This document shows positions 17,824 through 26,987 of a DNA stretch of 64,000 nt, in pieces. The notes under the pieces were generated by a model. The model was not told where the DNA came from and ran no database searches. It saw only the letters and a list, made by a program, of their open reading frames with translations. This DNA comes from Symbiopectobacterium purcellii_A (GTDB taxonomy: Bacteria > Pseudomonadota > Gammaproteobacteria > Enterobacterales > Enterobacteriaceae): assembly GCF_052050035.1 (NCBI RefSeq), contig NZ_CP189882.1, positions 1,922,001-1,986,000 of the forward strand, written 5' to 3'. Every line of letters begins with the position of its first letter. Position 1 is the stretch's first letter. The translations under genes and the position numbers were made by a program.

Positions 17824-17843
17824 GGGCTTTTAGCCCTTTTTTT
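17824..17843 (+). terminator. Second leader terminator before rimP
   Basis: GGGC TTTTA GCCC followed by seven T, just 18 bases before the rimP start. Two tandem terminators in this leader imply that readthrough, influenced by NusA itself, sets operon expression. Confidence 0.7.
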
Positions 17844-17860
17844 ATGTCTTGGGGGTGCGC

Positions 17861-18313
17861 TTGTTCACATTAGAACAGAAATTGACAGAGATGATCTCGG
17901 CACCCGTTGAAGCATTAGGCTACGAATTGGTGGGCGTTGAGTTTATCCGTGGTCGCCAATCGACGCTGCGTATCTATATTGATAGTGAAGACGGCATCAC
18001 AGTTGATGATTGTGCTGATGTCAGCCACCAGGTGAGTGCGGTGCTGGATGTTGAAGATCCCATTACGGTTGCCTATAACCTGGAAGTGTCATCACCTGGC
18101 CTGGATCGTCCTTTATTCATCGCAGAACATTACGTGCGTTTCCTCGGCGAAGAAGTGACCCTGGTGCTGCGCATGGCGGTACAAAACCGTCGTAAATGGG
18201 CGGGAATTATCAAATCCGTTGAAGGTGAGATGATTACCGTAACAGTGGAAGGCAAAGATGAAGTGTTCGCACTGAGCAACATCCACAAGGCGAACCTGGT
18301 ACCCCACTTTTAA
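17861..18313 (+). CDS. rimP: Ribosome maturation factor RimP
   Basis: 150 residues from a TTG start at 17861 (FTLEQKLTEMISAPVEALGYELVG), the E. coli length. RimP binds the 30S subunit late in assembly, near S12/uS9. The N-terminal alpha/beta domain (RIYIDSEDGITVDDCADVSHQ) and the C-terminal SH3-like barrel (VQNRRKWAGIIKSVEGEMITV) are both present. A GGGGG Shine-Dalgarno lies 6 bases upstream; a TTG at 17849 or GTG at 17855 would only add a few residues. First protein gene of the operon. Confidence 0.94.
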   Translation: MFTLEQKLTEMISAPVEALGYELVGVEFIRGRQSTLRIYIDSEDGITVDDCADVSHQVSAVLDVEDPITVAYNLEVSSPGLDRPLFIAEHYVRFLGEEVTLVLRMAVQNRRKWAGIIKSVEGEMITVTVEGKDEVFALSNIHKANLVPHF

Positions 18314-18334
18314 AGTTTGGATGAGGCAACTAGG

Positions 18335-19846
18335 ATGAACAAAGAGATTCTGGCTGTTGTTGAAGCAGTTTCCAACGAAAAAGCCGTTCCGCGCGAAAAA
18401 ATTTTTGAAGCACTGGAAACTGCGTTAGCGACAGCAACAAAGAAAAAATACGAACAGGAAATTGACGTTCGGGTTTGCATCGATCGCAAAACCGGCGATT
18501 TCGATACCTTTCGTCGTTGGGTTGCCGTCAATGAAGTGACGCAACCGACGCGTGAAATTACGTTGGAAGCGGCTCAATTTGAAGATCCGAGCATCGACCT
18601 CGGCGGCTACATTGAAGATCAGATTGAATCCGTCACGTTTGACCGTATCACCACGCAAACGGCTAAACAGGTTATCGTGCAGAAAGTACGTGAAGCTGAA
18701 CGTGCCATGGTGGTCGATCAGTTCCGTGAGCAGGAAGGCGATATCGTCACGGGCGTGGTAAAAAAGGTGAACCGCGACAACATTTCGTTGGATCTGGGCA
18801 ACAACGCAGAAGCGGTGATTGGCCGTGAAGATATGCTGCCGCGTGAAAACTTCCGTCCGGGCGACCGCATTCGCGGCGTGCTGTACTCAGTAAGACCGGA
18901 AGCGCGTGGCGCACAGCTGTTTGTCAGCCGTTCACGCCCTGAGATGCTGGTGGAGCTGTTCCGCATTGAAGTACCGGAAATTAGCGAAGAAGTTATCGAG
19001 ATCAAAGCGGCGGCTCGCGATCCGGGTTCTCGCGCTAAAATCGCGGTGAAAACCAATGACAAGCGTATCGATCCGGTGGGTGCATGCGTGGGTATGCGCG
19101 GTGCGCGTGTACAGGCCGTATCCAGCGAACTGGGCGGCGAACGCATTGATATCATTCTGTGGGACGATCATCCGGCACAGTTCGTCATCAACGCCATGGC
19201 ACCGGCAGATGTTGTTTCCATCGTGGTTGATGAAGATACCTGCACCATGGATATCGCGGTGGAATCCAGCAATCTGGCACAGGCGATCGGCCGTAACGGG
19301 CAGAACGTACGTCTGGCTTCTCAGCTGCTGAAACAGCACCGTTCAGATGACCGCTGGGAACTGAACGTGATGACCGTTGAAGACCTGCAAGCCAAGCATC
19401 AGGCGGAAGCACACGCGGCGATCGACGTATTTACCAAGCACCTGGATATCGACGAAGAGTTCGCTACTGTGCTGGTTGAAGAAGGTTTCTCCTCACTTGA
19501 AGAACTGGCCTATGTGCCTATCAAGGAACTTCAGGAGATCGATGGTCTGGATGAGGAAACCATCGAAGCACTGCGTGAACGTGCCAAAGCGGCATTGACC
19601 ACGTTGGCGTTAGCGCAGGAAGAAAGCCGTGGCAGTGGCCAACCGGCGGAAGATCTGCTCAGTTTACCGGGTTTACCGCGCGAGTTGGCGTTCACTCTCG
19701 CCGCGCGTGGAGTATGTACGCTGGAAGATCTTGCTGAGCAGGGCGTTGACGATCTGACAGATATTGAAGGGCTGAACGATGAGAAGGCCGGTGAGCTGAT
19801 CATGGCCGCCCGTAATATCTGCTGGTTCGGCGACGAAAACGAATAA
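18335..19846 (+). CDS. nusA: Transcription elongation/termination factor NusA
   Basis: 503 residues, slightly longer than E. coli NusA (495). Binds RNA polymerase and nascent RNA to promote pausing, termination and antitermination. Order of domains: N-terminal polymerase-binding domain (MNKEILAVVEAVSNEKAVPREK), S1 domain from about residue 135 (EGDIVTGVVKKVNRDNISLDL), two KH domains (RIDPVGACVGMRGARVQAV and LAQAIGRNGQNVRLASQL), and two C-terminal acidic repeats ending in ..NICWFGDENE. The start at 18335 has AGG upstream. An in-frame TTG/ATG upstream is not needed. Confidence 0.97.
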   Translation: MNKEILAVVEAVSNEKAVPREKIFEALETALATATKKKYEQEIDVRVCIDRKTGDFDTFRRWVAVNEVTQPTREITLEAAQFEDPSIDLGGYIEDQIESVTFDRITTQTAKQVIVQKVREAERAMVVDQFREQEGDIVTGVVKKVNRDNISLDLGNNAEAVIGREDMLPRENFRPGDRIRGVLYSVRPEARGAQLFVSRSRPEMLVELFRIEVPEISEEVIEIKAAARDPGSRAKIAVKTNDKRIDPVGACVGMRGARVQAVSSELGGERIDIILWDDHPAQFVINAMAPADVVSIVVDEDTCTMDIAVESSNLAQAIGRNGQNVRLASQLLKQHRSDDRWELNVMTVEDLQAKHQAEAHAAIDVFTKHLDIDEEFATVLVEEGFSSLEELAYVPIKELQEIDGLDEETIEALRERAKAALTTLALAQEESRGSGQPAEDLLSLPGLPRELAFTLAARGVCTLEDLAEQGVDDLTDIEGLNDEKAGELIMAARNICWFGDENE

Positions 19847-19872
19847 CGACACTGTAGCAGGAAAGGAACAGC

Positions 19873-22587
19873 ATGACAGAAGTGACCATACAATCGCTGG
19901 CCGTTGAGATTCAGACTCCGGTAGACCGCCTGATACAGCAGTTTGCTGATGCGGGAATTACTAAGTCTGCATCGGACAACGTGTCTCAGCAGGAAAAGGA
20001 GACGCTGCTGGCGCATTTGAACCGCGAACGCGGTTCTGCGGCCGGTAAGTTGACTCTACAACGTAAAACGCGCAGTACCTTGAATATTCCGAGCACTGGC
20101 GGAAAAAGTAAATCAGTGCAGATTGAAGTTCGCAAAAAACGCACGTATGTTCAGCGCGATCCGCTGAGCAGTCAGCAGGCTGAAGAAGAAGAGCGTGCAC
20201 GGCAGGAAGCGGAAGAACTGGCTCAACGTGAAGCTGAAGAGCAGGCCCAACGCGAAGCTGAAGCAAAAGCTCAGCGTGAGGCGGCTGAAAAAGCGAAACG
20301 TGAAGCTGAAGAGCAAGCCAAGCGAGAGGCCGCTGAAAAAGCCAAGCGTGACACAGCGGAAAAAGAAAAAGTGAGCAACCAACATAATCATAGTACGAAA
20401 AAGTCTGTTCCTGCGACAGATAAGGCCCGCCGTGAAGCTGAGGCTGCTGAACTGAAGCGTAAATCTGAAGATGCTGTTCGCAGCAAAGTCGAAGAAGATG
20501 CGCGCCGTGTTGCAGAAGAAGCACGCCGTATGGCGGAAGAAAATGCCGCCAAATGGGCCAGTGAGACACCGCGGGAAGAAGAGGATAGCACTGACTATCA
20601 CATCACTACGTCGCACCATGCCCGCGTCGCTGAAGATGAAAACGATCGCGAAGTCGAAAGTAATTCTCGTAGCCGCACCCGGACAGCTAAAGCTCCCAAG
20701 CAGAAGAAAGGCAACCGCCTGTCTGAAAATAAAGCTGACCGTGAAGAAGCGCGTGCCGCAACCCGTGGTGGTAAAGGCAAGCGTAAGACCAGCACGTTGC
20801 AGCAAAGCTTTAATAAGCCAGCTCAGGCAGTTAACCGCGACGTGATAATCGGTGAAACCGTGACGGTTGCCGAATTGGCGAACAAAATGGCGGTGAAAGG
20901 CTCTCAGGTCATTAAGACCATGATGAAGCTGGGTGCCATGGCGACCATCAACCAGGTCATCGATCAGGAAACGGCCCAGTTAGTGGCGGAAGAAATGGGC
21001 CACAAGGTTATCCTGCGTCGCGAAAACGAGCTTGAAGAAGCGGTAATGAGCGACCGTGATATGGGTGTTGCGGCAGAGTCGCGCGCACCGGTCGTGACCA
21101 TCATGGGTCACGTTGACCACGGTAAAACGTCACTGCTGGACTACATTCGCTCCACCAAAGTGGCTGCAGGCGAAGCGGGCGGGATCACCCAGCACATCGG
21201 TGCCTACCACGTTGAAACTGAAAATGGCATGATCACCTTCCTGGATACCCCGGGCCACGCCGCGTTTACCGCGATGCGTGCACGTGGTGCTCAGGCAACG
21301 GATATCGTGGTGCTGGTGGTTGCTGCCGATGACGGTGTGATGCCGCAGACCATCGAAGCCGTCCAACACGCCAAAGCGGCCAAGGTGCCGGTGGTGGTTG
21401 CGGTCAACAAAATTGACAAGCCAGAAGCCGATCCGGATCGCGTCAAAAATGAACTGACGCAATACGGCATCATCCCTGAAGAGTGGGGCGGTGATTGCCA
21501 GTTTGTCCCTGTGTCATCCAAAGCCGGTACCGGTATTGATGATTTGCTCAATGCCATTCTGCTGCAAGCAGAAGTGTTGGAACTGACGGCCGTTCGCAAA
21601 GGCATGGCAAGCGGCGTGGTGATTGAATCCTTCTTGGACAAAGGCCGTGGCCCGGTTGCTACGGTTCTGGTGCGTGAAGGTACCCTCAACAAGGGTGATA
21701 TCGTGCTGTGCGGTTTCGAATATGGCCGCGTGCGTGCCATGCGTGATGAACTGGGCCGTGAAATTACCGAAGCGGGTCCGTCCATTCCGGTAGAAATCCT
21801 CGGTATGTCCGGTGTTCCGGCTGCTGGTGATGAAGCCACCGTGGTGCGTGACGAGAAGAAAGCCCGTGAAGTGGCGCTCTATCGTCAAGGTAAATTCCGC
21901 GAAGTGAAACTGGCGCGTCAGCAGAAATCCAAACTGGAAAACATGTTCGCCAACATGACCGAAGGCGAAGTGTCCGAACTGAACATCGTGATGAAAGCCG
22001 ACGTTCAGGGGTCCGTGGAAGCGATTGCCGATTCGTTGCAGAAACTCTCCACCGACGAAGTGAAAGTGAAGATTGTTGGCTCCGGCGTCGGTGGGATCAC
22101 AGAAACCGACGCGACGCTGGCCGCAGCATCCAACGCTATCATTCTGGGCTTTAACGTTCGTGCCGATGCGTCTGCCCGTCGCGTTGTCGAAGCAGAAAGT
22201 CTGGATCTGCGTTACTACTCCGTTATCTATGATCTGATCGACGAAGTGAAGCAGGCGATGAGCGGTATGCTGGCACCGGAATACAGGCAAGAGATCATCG
22301 GCTTGGCCGAAGTTCGCGATGTGTTCAAATCACCGAAGTTTGGCGCGATCGCTGGCTGTATGGTGACGGAAGGTATCGTGAAACGTCACAACCCTATCCG
22401 TGTGCTGCGTGACAACGTGGTTATCTATGAAGGCGAGTTGGAATCTCTGCGCCGCTTCAAAGATGACGTTAACGAAGTACGTAACGGCATGGAATGTGGT
22501 ATCGGCGTGAAGAACTACAACGACGTGCGTGTTGGCGATAACATCGAAGTGTTCGAAATTATCGAGATCAAACGTACTATCGCTTAA
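19873..22587 (+). CDS. infB: Translation initiation factor IF-2
   Basis: 904 residues. A GTPase that places fMet-tRNA in the 30S P site and joins the subunits. The N-terminal domain is followed by a long charged helical linker with repeats of QREAEEQA/KREAAEKAK type (residues ~95-165). Then come the G domain with GHVDHGKT, DTPGHAAF and NKIDK, and C-terminal fMet-tRNA-binding domains ending in EVFEIIEIKRTIA. A GTG at 20371 (codon 167, VSNQHNH) falls where E. coli uses an internal start for the shorter IF2-2 form, so a second isoform is likely. It begins 26 bases after nusA. Confidence 0.97.
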   Translation: MTEVTIQSLAVEIQTPVDRLIQQFADAGITKSASDNVSQQEKETLLAHLNRERGSAAGKLTLQRKTRSTLNIPSTGGKSKSVQIEVRKKRTYVQRDPLSSQQAEEEERARQEAEELAQREAEEQAQREAEAKAQREAAEKAKREAEEQAKREAAEKAKRDTAEKEKVSNQHNHSTKKSVPATDKARREAEAAELKRKSEDAVRSKVEEDARRVAEEARRMAEENAAKWASETPREEEDSTDYHITTSHHARVAEDENDREVESNSRSRTRTAKAPKQKKGNRLSENKADREEARAATRGGKGKRKTSTLQQSFNKPAQAVNRDVIIGETVTVAELANKMAVKGSQVIKTMMKLGAMATINQVIDQETAQLVAEEMGHKVILRRENELEEAVMSDRDMGVAAESRAPVVTIMGHVDHGKTSLLDYIRSTKVAAGEAGGITQHIGAYHVETENGMITFLDTPGHAAFTAMRARGAQATDIVVLVVAADDGVMPQTIEAVQHAKAAKVPVVVAVNKIDKPEADPDRVKNELTQYGIIPEEWGGDCQFVPVSSKAGTGIDDLLNAILLQAEVLELTAVRKGMASGVVIESFLDKGRGPVATVLVREGTLNKGDIVLCGFEYGRVRAMRDELGREITEAGPSIPVEILGMSGVPAAGDEATVVRDEKKAREVALYRQGKFREVKLARQQKSKLENMFANMTEGEVSELNIVMKADVQGSVEAIADSLQKLSTDEVKVKIVGSGVGGITETDATLAAASNAIILGFNVRADASARRVVEAESLDLRYYSVIYDLIDEVKQAMSGMLAPEYRQEIIGLAEVRDVFKSPKFGAIAGCMVTEGIVKRHNPIRVLRDNVVIYEGELESLRRFKDDVNEVRNGMECGIGVKNYNDVRVGDNIEVFEIIEIKRTIA

Positions 22588-22639
22588 CCGGTCACGGTAT
22601 GGCGAGACGCGCAACGTTTGCACGTCGTATTGACTTATA

Positions 22640-22665
22640 GGGGGCCTAGTGCCCCCTGATTTTTC
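22640..22665 (+). terminator. Stem-loop between infB and rbfA
   Basis: GGGGGC CTAGT GCCCCC followed by TGATTTTT. A partial terminator or mRNA-processing hairpin inside the operon. Confidence 0.7.
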
Positions 22666-22680
22666 CTTGAGGACTCGATT

Positions 22681-23082
22681 ATGGCTAGAGAATTCAGTCG
22701 CACTCAGCGCGTATCGCAAGAGATGCAGAAAGAGATCGCCATTATTCTTCAGCGTGAAGTGAAGGATCCGCGCATTGGCATGGCGACGGTTTCTGGTGTC
22801 GATCTGTCACGTGATTTGGCGTATGCCAAGGTATTTGTGACGTTTCTGAACGATAACGAACCCGAGCAGGTGAAAGCGGGCATCAAAGCATTGCAGGATG
22901 CTTCTGGTTTTATTCGTGTGCTGCTAGGTAAGGCCATGCGTTTGCGCGTGGTGCCGGAATTGACTTTCGCCTACGACAACTCGTTGGTGGAAGGGATGCG
23001 GATGTCCAACCTGGTGACCAACGTCTTGCGCAGCGATGCCGAGAAGCGTTCTGCCAACGGTGACGACGATCGGGAGGATTGA
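22681..23082 (+). CDS. rbfA: 30S ribosome-binding factor RbfA
   Basis: 133 residues, the E. coli length. A single KH-type domain protein that binds the 5' helix of 16S rRNA during 30S maturation and is needed for cold growth. Typical sequence: RTQRVSQEMQKEIAIILQREVKDPRIG, then VSGVDLSRDLAYAKVFVTFL and the C-terminal RVVPELTFAYDNSLVEGMRM. It overlaps the truB start (TGATG). Confidence 0.97.
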   Translation: MAREFSRTQRVSQEMQKEIAIILQREVKDPRIGMATVSGVDLSRDLAYAKVFVTFLNDNEPEQVKAGIKALQDASGFIRVLLGKAMRLRVVPELTFAYDNSLVEGMRMSNLVTNVLRSDAEKRSANGDDDRED

Positions 23083-24026
23083 TGAGTCGTCCTCGTCGTC
23101 GCGGCCGTGATATCCACGGCGTGTTATTGCTGGATAAACCACAAGGTGCGTCATCCAACGACGTGCTGCAAAAGGTAAAGCGCATTTTTAATGCCAACCG
23201 GGCCGGACACACCGGAGCACTGGATCCGCTGGCGACCGGAATGCTGCCGATCTGCCTGGGGGAAGCCACCAAGTTCTCCCAGTATTTGCTGGATTCGGAT
23301 AAACGCTACCGGGTGATCGCTCGTCTGGGCCAGCGTACTGACACCTCAGATGCCGATGGCAATGTGGTGGAAACGCGTGCGGTGACCTTTACCGAGCAGG
23401 CGTTGGCGGAGGCACTGGAACGCTTTCGTGGTACCACGCAGCAGGTGCCATCGATGTATTCCGCGCTGAAGCACCAGGGCCGCCCATTGTACGAGTATGC
23501 GCGCCAGGGGATCACGGTCCCACTTGAAGCTCGTGATATCACCGTGTACGAACTGCTGTTTATTCGTCACGATGCAGATGAGCTGGAACTGGAAATTCAC
23601 TGTTCCAAAGGCACCTACATTCGCACCATCATCGACGATCTCGGTGAAATGCTCGGCTGTGGTGCCCATGTGACTTATCTGCGCCGCGTGCAGGTTGCCA
23701 CTTATCCGGCAGAGCGCATGGTCACCTTGGATCAATTGCAAGCCCTGTTGGCGCAAGCGCAAACGGAAGGGCAATCCCTTGAAGCGGTGCTGGATCCGCT
23801 GCTGATGCCTATGGACAGCCCCGTCAGCAATTATCCTGAGGTGAATCTGCCGCCAGCCGTGGCAGGTTATCTCAAACTTGGGCAGGCTGTTGCGGCGGCT
23901 AACGCTCCTGTTGAAGGGATGGTTCGTATCACCGAAGGCGATGCCCGTGCGTTTATTGGTATGGGGATTATCGATGATGCCGGACGCGTGGCACCCAAGC
24001 GTTTGGTGGCCGAATTCTCGGAATAA
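23082..24026 (+). CDS. truB: tRNA pseudouridine-55 synthase TruB
   Basis: 314 residues, as in E. coli. Converts U55 to pseudouridine in the T-loop of tRNAs. The catalytic Asp sits in GHTGALDPLATGMLP. RYRVIARLGQRTDTSDADG, SKGTYIRTIIDDLGEMLGCGAH and a C-terminal PUA-like domain complete it. Start ATG at 23082 overlaps the rbfA stop, with GGGAGG 9 bases upstream. Confidence 0.97.
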   Translation: MSRPRRRGRDIHGVLLLDKPQGASSNDVLQKVKRIFNANRAGHTGALDPLATGMLPICLGEATKFSQYLLDSDKRYRVIARLGQRTDTSDADGNVVETRAVTFTEQALAEALERFRGTTQQVPSMYSALKHQGRPLYEYARQGITVPLEARDITVYELLFIRHDADELELEIHCSKGTYIRTIIDDLGEMLGCGAHVTYLRRVQVATYPAERMVTLDQLQALLAQAQTEGQSLEAVLDPLLMPMDSPVSNYPEVNLPPAVAGYLKLGQAVAAANAPVEGMVRITEGDARAFIGMGIIDDAGRVAPKRLVAEFSE

Positions 24027-24160
24027 GGCTTACCGTGTCTGCCTTGCGATCGGCCATGGCTGAGAGTAGAATGGTGCGGCCTATTTTTAATAGGTTACTT
24101 AGGTTGCTGAATTAGAGATCGGCACCTGTTTTTTTATCTATACTGTTTTGGAGTATTACA

Positions 24161-24430
24161 ATGTCTCTAAGCGTTGAAGCTAAAGCAAAAATCGTCGCAG
24201 ACTTCGGTCGTGGCACTAACGACAGTGGTTCTACCGAAGTGCAGGTTGCTCTGTTGACCGCGCAGATTAACCATCTGCAAGGCCACTTCTCCGAGCACAA
24301 AAAGGATCACCACAGCCGTCGTGGTCTTCTGCGTATGGTTTCTCAGCGCCGTAAGCTGCTGGACTACCTGAAGCGTAAAGATGTAGCGCGTTATGCTACC
24401 CTGATCGAGCGTCTGGGTCTGCGTCGCTAA
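24161..24430 (+). CDS. rpsO: 30S ribosomal protein S15 (uS15)
   Basis: 89 residues. Binds the central domain of 16S rRNA and represses its own mRNA through the leader. Standard sequence with STEVQVALLTAQINHLQGHF, HSRRGLLRMVSQRRKLLDYLK and the terminal ERLGLRR. It has its own leader of 134 bases after truB and is followed by a strong terminator. Confidence 0.98.
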   Translation: MSLSVEAKAKIVADFGRGTNDSGSTEVQVALLTAQINHLQGHFSEHKKDHHSRRGLLRMVSQRRKLLDYLKRKDVARYATLIERLGLRR

Positions 24431-24448
24431 TCTGGCGAGTTTCAGTGG

Positions 24449-24472
24449 AAAGGGGCCTCATAGGGCCCCTTT
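24449..24472 (+). terminator. rpsO terminator
   Basis: AAAGGGGCC / GGCCCCTTT, a 9-bp stem right after rpsO. In E. coli the equivalent hairpin attenuates transcription into pnp. Confidence 0.85.
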
Positions 24473-24544
24473 CTTCTAGGAAGTGCTTGCAAAACAGAGT
24501 AATGTATTACCGACTTTGTCGTCGCCGTTCGCTACAGAGGTTCG

Positions 24545-24617
24545 CGCGGCTAATGAGAAACTTCATGTCTCTTTTTGGACTTGTTCCCGCATGACGTGAG
24601 GGTTGTCATTAGTCGCG
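24545..24617 (+). promoter_or_regulatory. pnp leader RNase III stem (autoregulatory)
   Basis: A long-range stem in the pnp leader: CGCGGCTAATGA (24545-24556) pairs with TCATTAGTCGCG (24606-24617) with a single G-U pair. In E. coli RNase III cuts this duplex and PNPase then degrades it, giving autorepression of pnp. The sequence and location match that mechanism. Confidence 0.75.
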
Positions 24618-24730
24618 AGGATGTAGTGAGATGGTTTGTAATCAACGGGGAGACGCTGTGCCGAACATAACGACATCGGCTGGCATCTGGTAAACCCGAG
24701 AATGATAAACCCTGAGTAAAGGATATTATT

Positions 24731-26857
24731 TTGCTAAATCCTATCGTACGTAAGTTTCAATACGGTCAGAATACTGTCACGCTCGAAACGGGCATGATGG
24801 CACGTCAGGCCACTGCTGCCGTTATGGTCAGCATGGATGACACCGCTGTTTTCGTAACCGTTGTCGGGGCGAAAAAGGCTAAAACCGGTCAGGACTTTTT
24901 CCCACTGACCGTTAACTATCAAGAACGTACTTATGCTGCGGGCCGTTTCCCTGGCGGTTTTTTCCGTCGTGAAGGCCGTCCGAGCGAAGGCGAAACCCTG
25001 ATTTCGCGTCTGATTGACCGCCCGATCCGTCCGCTGTTTGCCGATGGCTTTGTCAATGAAGTGCAGGTTATCGCAACGGTGGTTTCTGTAAATCCGCAGA
25101 TCAACCCAGATATCGTAGCGATGATCGGTGCGTCTTCGGCGTTGAGCCTGTCCGGTCTGCCGTTTAACGGGCCGATTGGTGCCGCACGCGTTGGTTACAT
25201 CAACGACCAGTTTGTACTGAACCCGACCATTGATGAACTGAAACAGAGCCGTCTGGATCTGGTGGTTGCCGGTACCGAAGGTGCTGTGTTGATGGTGGAA
25301 TCCGAAGCGGATCTGCTGAGCGAAGATCAAATGTTGGGTGCGGTGGTGTTTGGCCACGAGCAGCAACAGGTGGTTATCGACAACATCAATGAGCTGGTGA
25401 AAGAAGCGGGTAAACCGCGTTGGGATTGGCAGGCACCGGCCGTCAACGTTGCGTTGTTGGAACGCGTGCAGGCACTGTCTGAGGCGCGCTTGGGCGATGC
25501 TTATCGCATCACCGAGAAGCAAGAACGTTACGAACAAATCAACGTCATCAAAGCTGACGTTGAAGCCCAATTGTTGGCTGCGGACGACACGCTGGATGCG
25601 GGTGAGATTCAGGACGTTCTGGGCAGCATAGAGAAAAATGTGGTGCGCAGCCGCGTACTGCGTGGTGAACCGCGTATCGACGGCCGTGAAAAAGACATGA
25701 TCCGTGCGCTGGATGTGCGTACTGGCGTGCTGCCGAGAACCCACGGTTCTGCGCTGTTCACTCGCGGTGAAACTCAGGCGCTGGTAACGGCGACGCTGGG
25801 CACCGAGCGTGATGCACAGAATATTGATGGATTGACCGGTGAAACCACCGATCGCTTCCTGCTGCACTACAACTTCCCTCCGTACTCTGTGGGTGAAACC
25901 GGTATGGTTGGCTCGCCGAAGCGTCGTGAAATTGGTCACGGTCGTCTGGCGAAACGTGGTGTGTTGGCTGTGATGCCTACTGCCGCTCAGTTCCCGTATA
26001 CGGTGCGTGTGGTATCTGAAATCACAGAATCCAACGGATCTTCTTCCATGGCTTCTGTCTGCGGTGCCTCTCTGGCGCTGATGGATGCTGGCGTGCCGAT
26101 CAAAGCCGCCGTTGCGGGTATCGCAATGGGTCTGGTTAAAGAAGGCGATAACTTTGTGGTGCTGTCCGACATTCTGGGTGACGAAGATCACCTGGGCGAT
26201 ATGGACTTCAAAGTGGCCGGTAGCCGCGAAGGCGTTACCGCACTGCAAATGGATATCAAAATTGAAGGTATCACCCGCGAAATCATGCAGGTTGCACTGA
26301 ATCAGGCCAAGGGTGCGCGTCTGCACATTCTGGGTGTGATGGAACAGGCTATCGGCGCGCCGCGTGGTGATATTTCTCAGTTTGCACCGCGTATCCACAC
26401 CATCAAGATCAGCGTCGACAAGATCAAAGACGTTATCGGTAAAGGTGGTTCTGTGATCCGTGCGCTGACCGAAGAAACCGGCACTACCATCGAGATCGAA
26501 GATGACGGTACGGTGAAAATCGCCGCCACCGACGGCGAGAAAGTGCGTCATGCTATTCGTCGTATCGAAGAGATCACCGCAGAAATCGAAGTCGGTCGTG
26601 TCTACCAGGGTAAGGTAACGCGCATCGTTGATTTCGGCGCGTTCGTTGCCATTGGCGGCGGCAAAGAAGGTCTGGTACACATTTCTCAAATTGCTGACAA
26701 GCGCGTTGAGAAAGTCACTGACTACCTGCAAATGGGTCAGGAAGTTCCGGTTAAAGTACTGGAAGTTGACCGTCAGGGCCGTGTACGTTTGAGTATCAAG
26801 GAAGCAACTGCTCAGTCTCAGGATGCCGCTGCTACAGCGCCTTCTGAGGAAGAATAA
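24731..26857 (+). CDS. pnp: Polynucleotide phosphorylase
   Basis: 708 residues from the unusual TTG start, as in E. coli pnp. A phosphorolytic 3'-5' exoribonuclease that trimerises and joins the RNA degradosome. Two RNase PH-like core domains (first around AAGRFPGGFFRREGRPSEGE, second around TRGETQALVTATLGTERDAQ and the catalytic DILGDEDHLGDMDFK) flank an alpha-helical linker. They are followed by a KH domain (IKDVIGKGGSVIRALTEETG) and an S1 domain (GRVYQGKVTRIVDFGAFVAI). Intact. Confidence 0.98.
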   Translation: MLNPIVRKFQYGQNTVTLETGMMARQATAAVMVSMDDTAVFVTVVGAKKAKTGQDFFPLTVNYQERTYAAGRFPGGFFRREGRPSEGETLISRLIDRPIRPLFADGFVNEVQVIATVVSVNPQINPDIVAMIGASSALSLSGLPFNGPIGAARVGYINDQFVLNPTIDELKQSRLDLVVAGTEGAVLMVESEADLLSEDQMLGAVVFGHEQQQVVIDNINELVKEAGKPRWDWQAPAVNVALLERVQALSEARLGDAYRITEKQERYEQINVIKADVEAQLLAADDTLDAGEIQDVLGSIEKNVVRSRVLRGEPRIDGREKDMIRALDVRTGVLPRTHGSALFTRGETQALVTATLGTERDAQNIDGLTGETTDRFLLHYNFPPYSVGETGMVGSPKRREIGHGRLAKRGVLAVMPTAAQFPYTVRVVSEITESNGSSSMASVCGASLALMDAGVPIKAAVAGIAMGLVKEGDNFVVLSDILGDEDHLGDMDFKVAGSREGVTALQMDIKIEGITREIMQVALNQAKGARLHILGVMEQAIGAPRGDISQFAPRIHTIKISVDKIKDVIGKGGSVIRALTEETGTTIEIEDDGTVKIAATDGEKVRHAIRRIEEITAEIEVGRVYQGKVTRIVDFGAFVAIGGGKEGLVHISQIADKRVEKVTDYLQMGQEVPVKVLEVDRQGRVRLSIKEATAQSQDAAATAPSEEE

Positions 26858-26878
26858 CAGCCGTTTTGCTGTTATTTT
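26853..26878 (+). terminator. Stem-loop overlapping the pnp stop codon
   Basis: AATAACAGC / GCTGTTATT with six intervening bases, followed by TT. The stop codon lies in the 5' arm. A 3'-end hairpin for the pnp message. Confidence 0.7.
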
Positions 26879-26987
26879 GCCACTCCCTGCCACGGCGGGG
26901 AGTTGGGCATTTGTGAGGCGCGGATAGCCTCACATTGAGCGTGCGGGGACAGGATGTTCATCCAATGTTTGTCTTCGGGAGTGGGAA

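Noticed and set aside
17780..17843. A riboswitch in the metY-rimP leader
   Set aside because: The structures present are two short hairpins with T runs, typical terminators; no conserved aptamer could be recognised.
21514..22290. A 258-codon minus-strand frame opposite infB
   Set aside because: Shadow of the IF-2 GTPase gene; composition is that of complemented conserved codons.
24734..26893. A 719-codon open frame on the minus strand opposite pnp
   Set aside because: It is the mirror of a highly conserved gene with strong codon bias; the peptide is His/Thr/Gln-rich with no recognisable domain.
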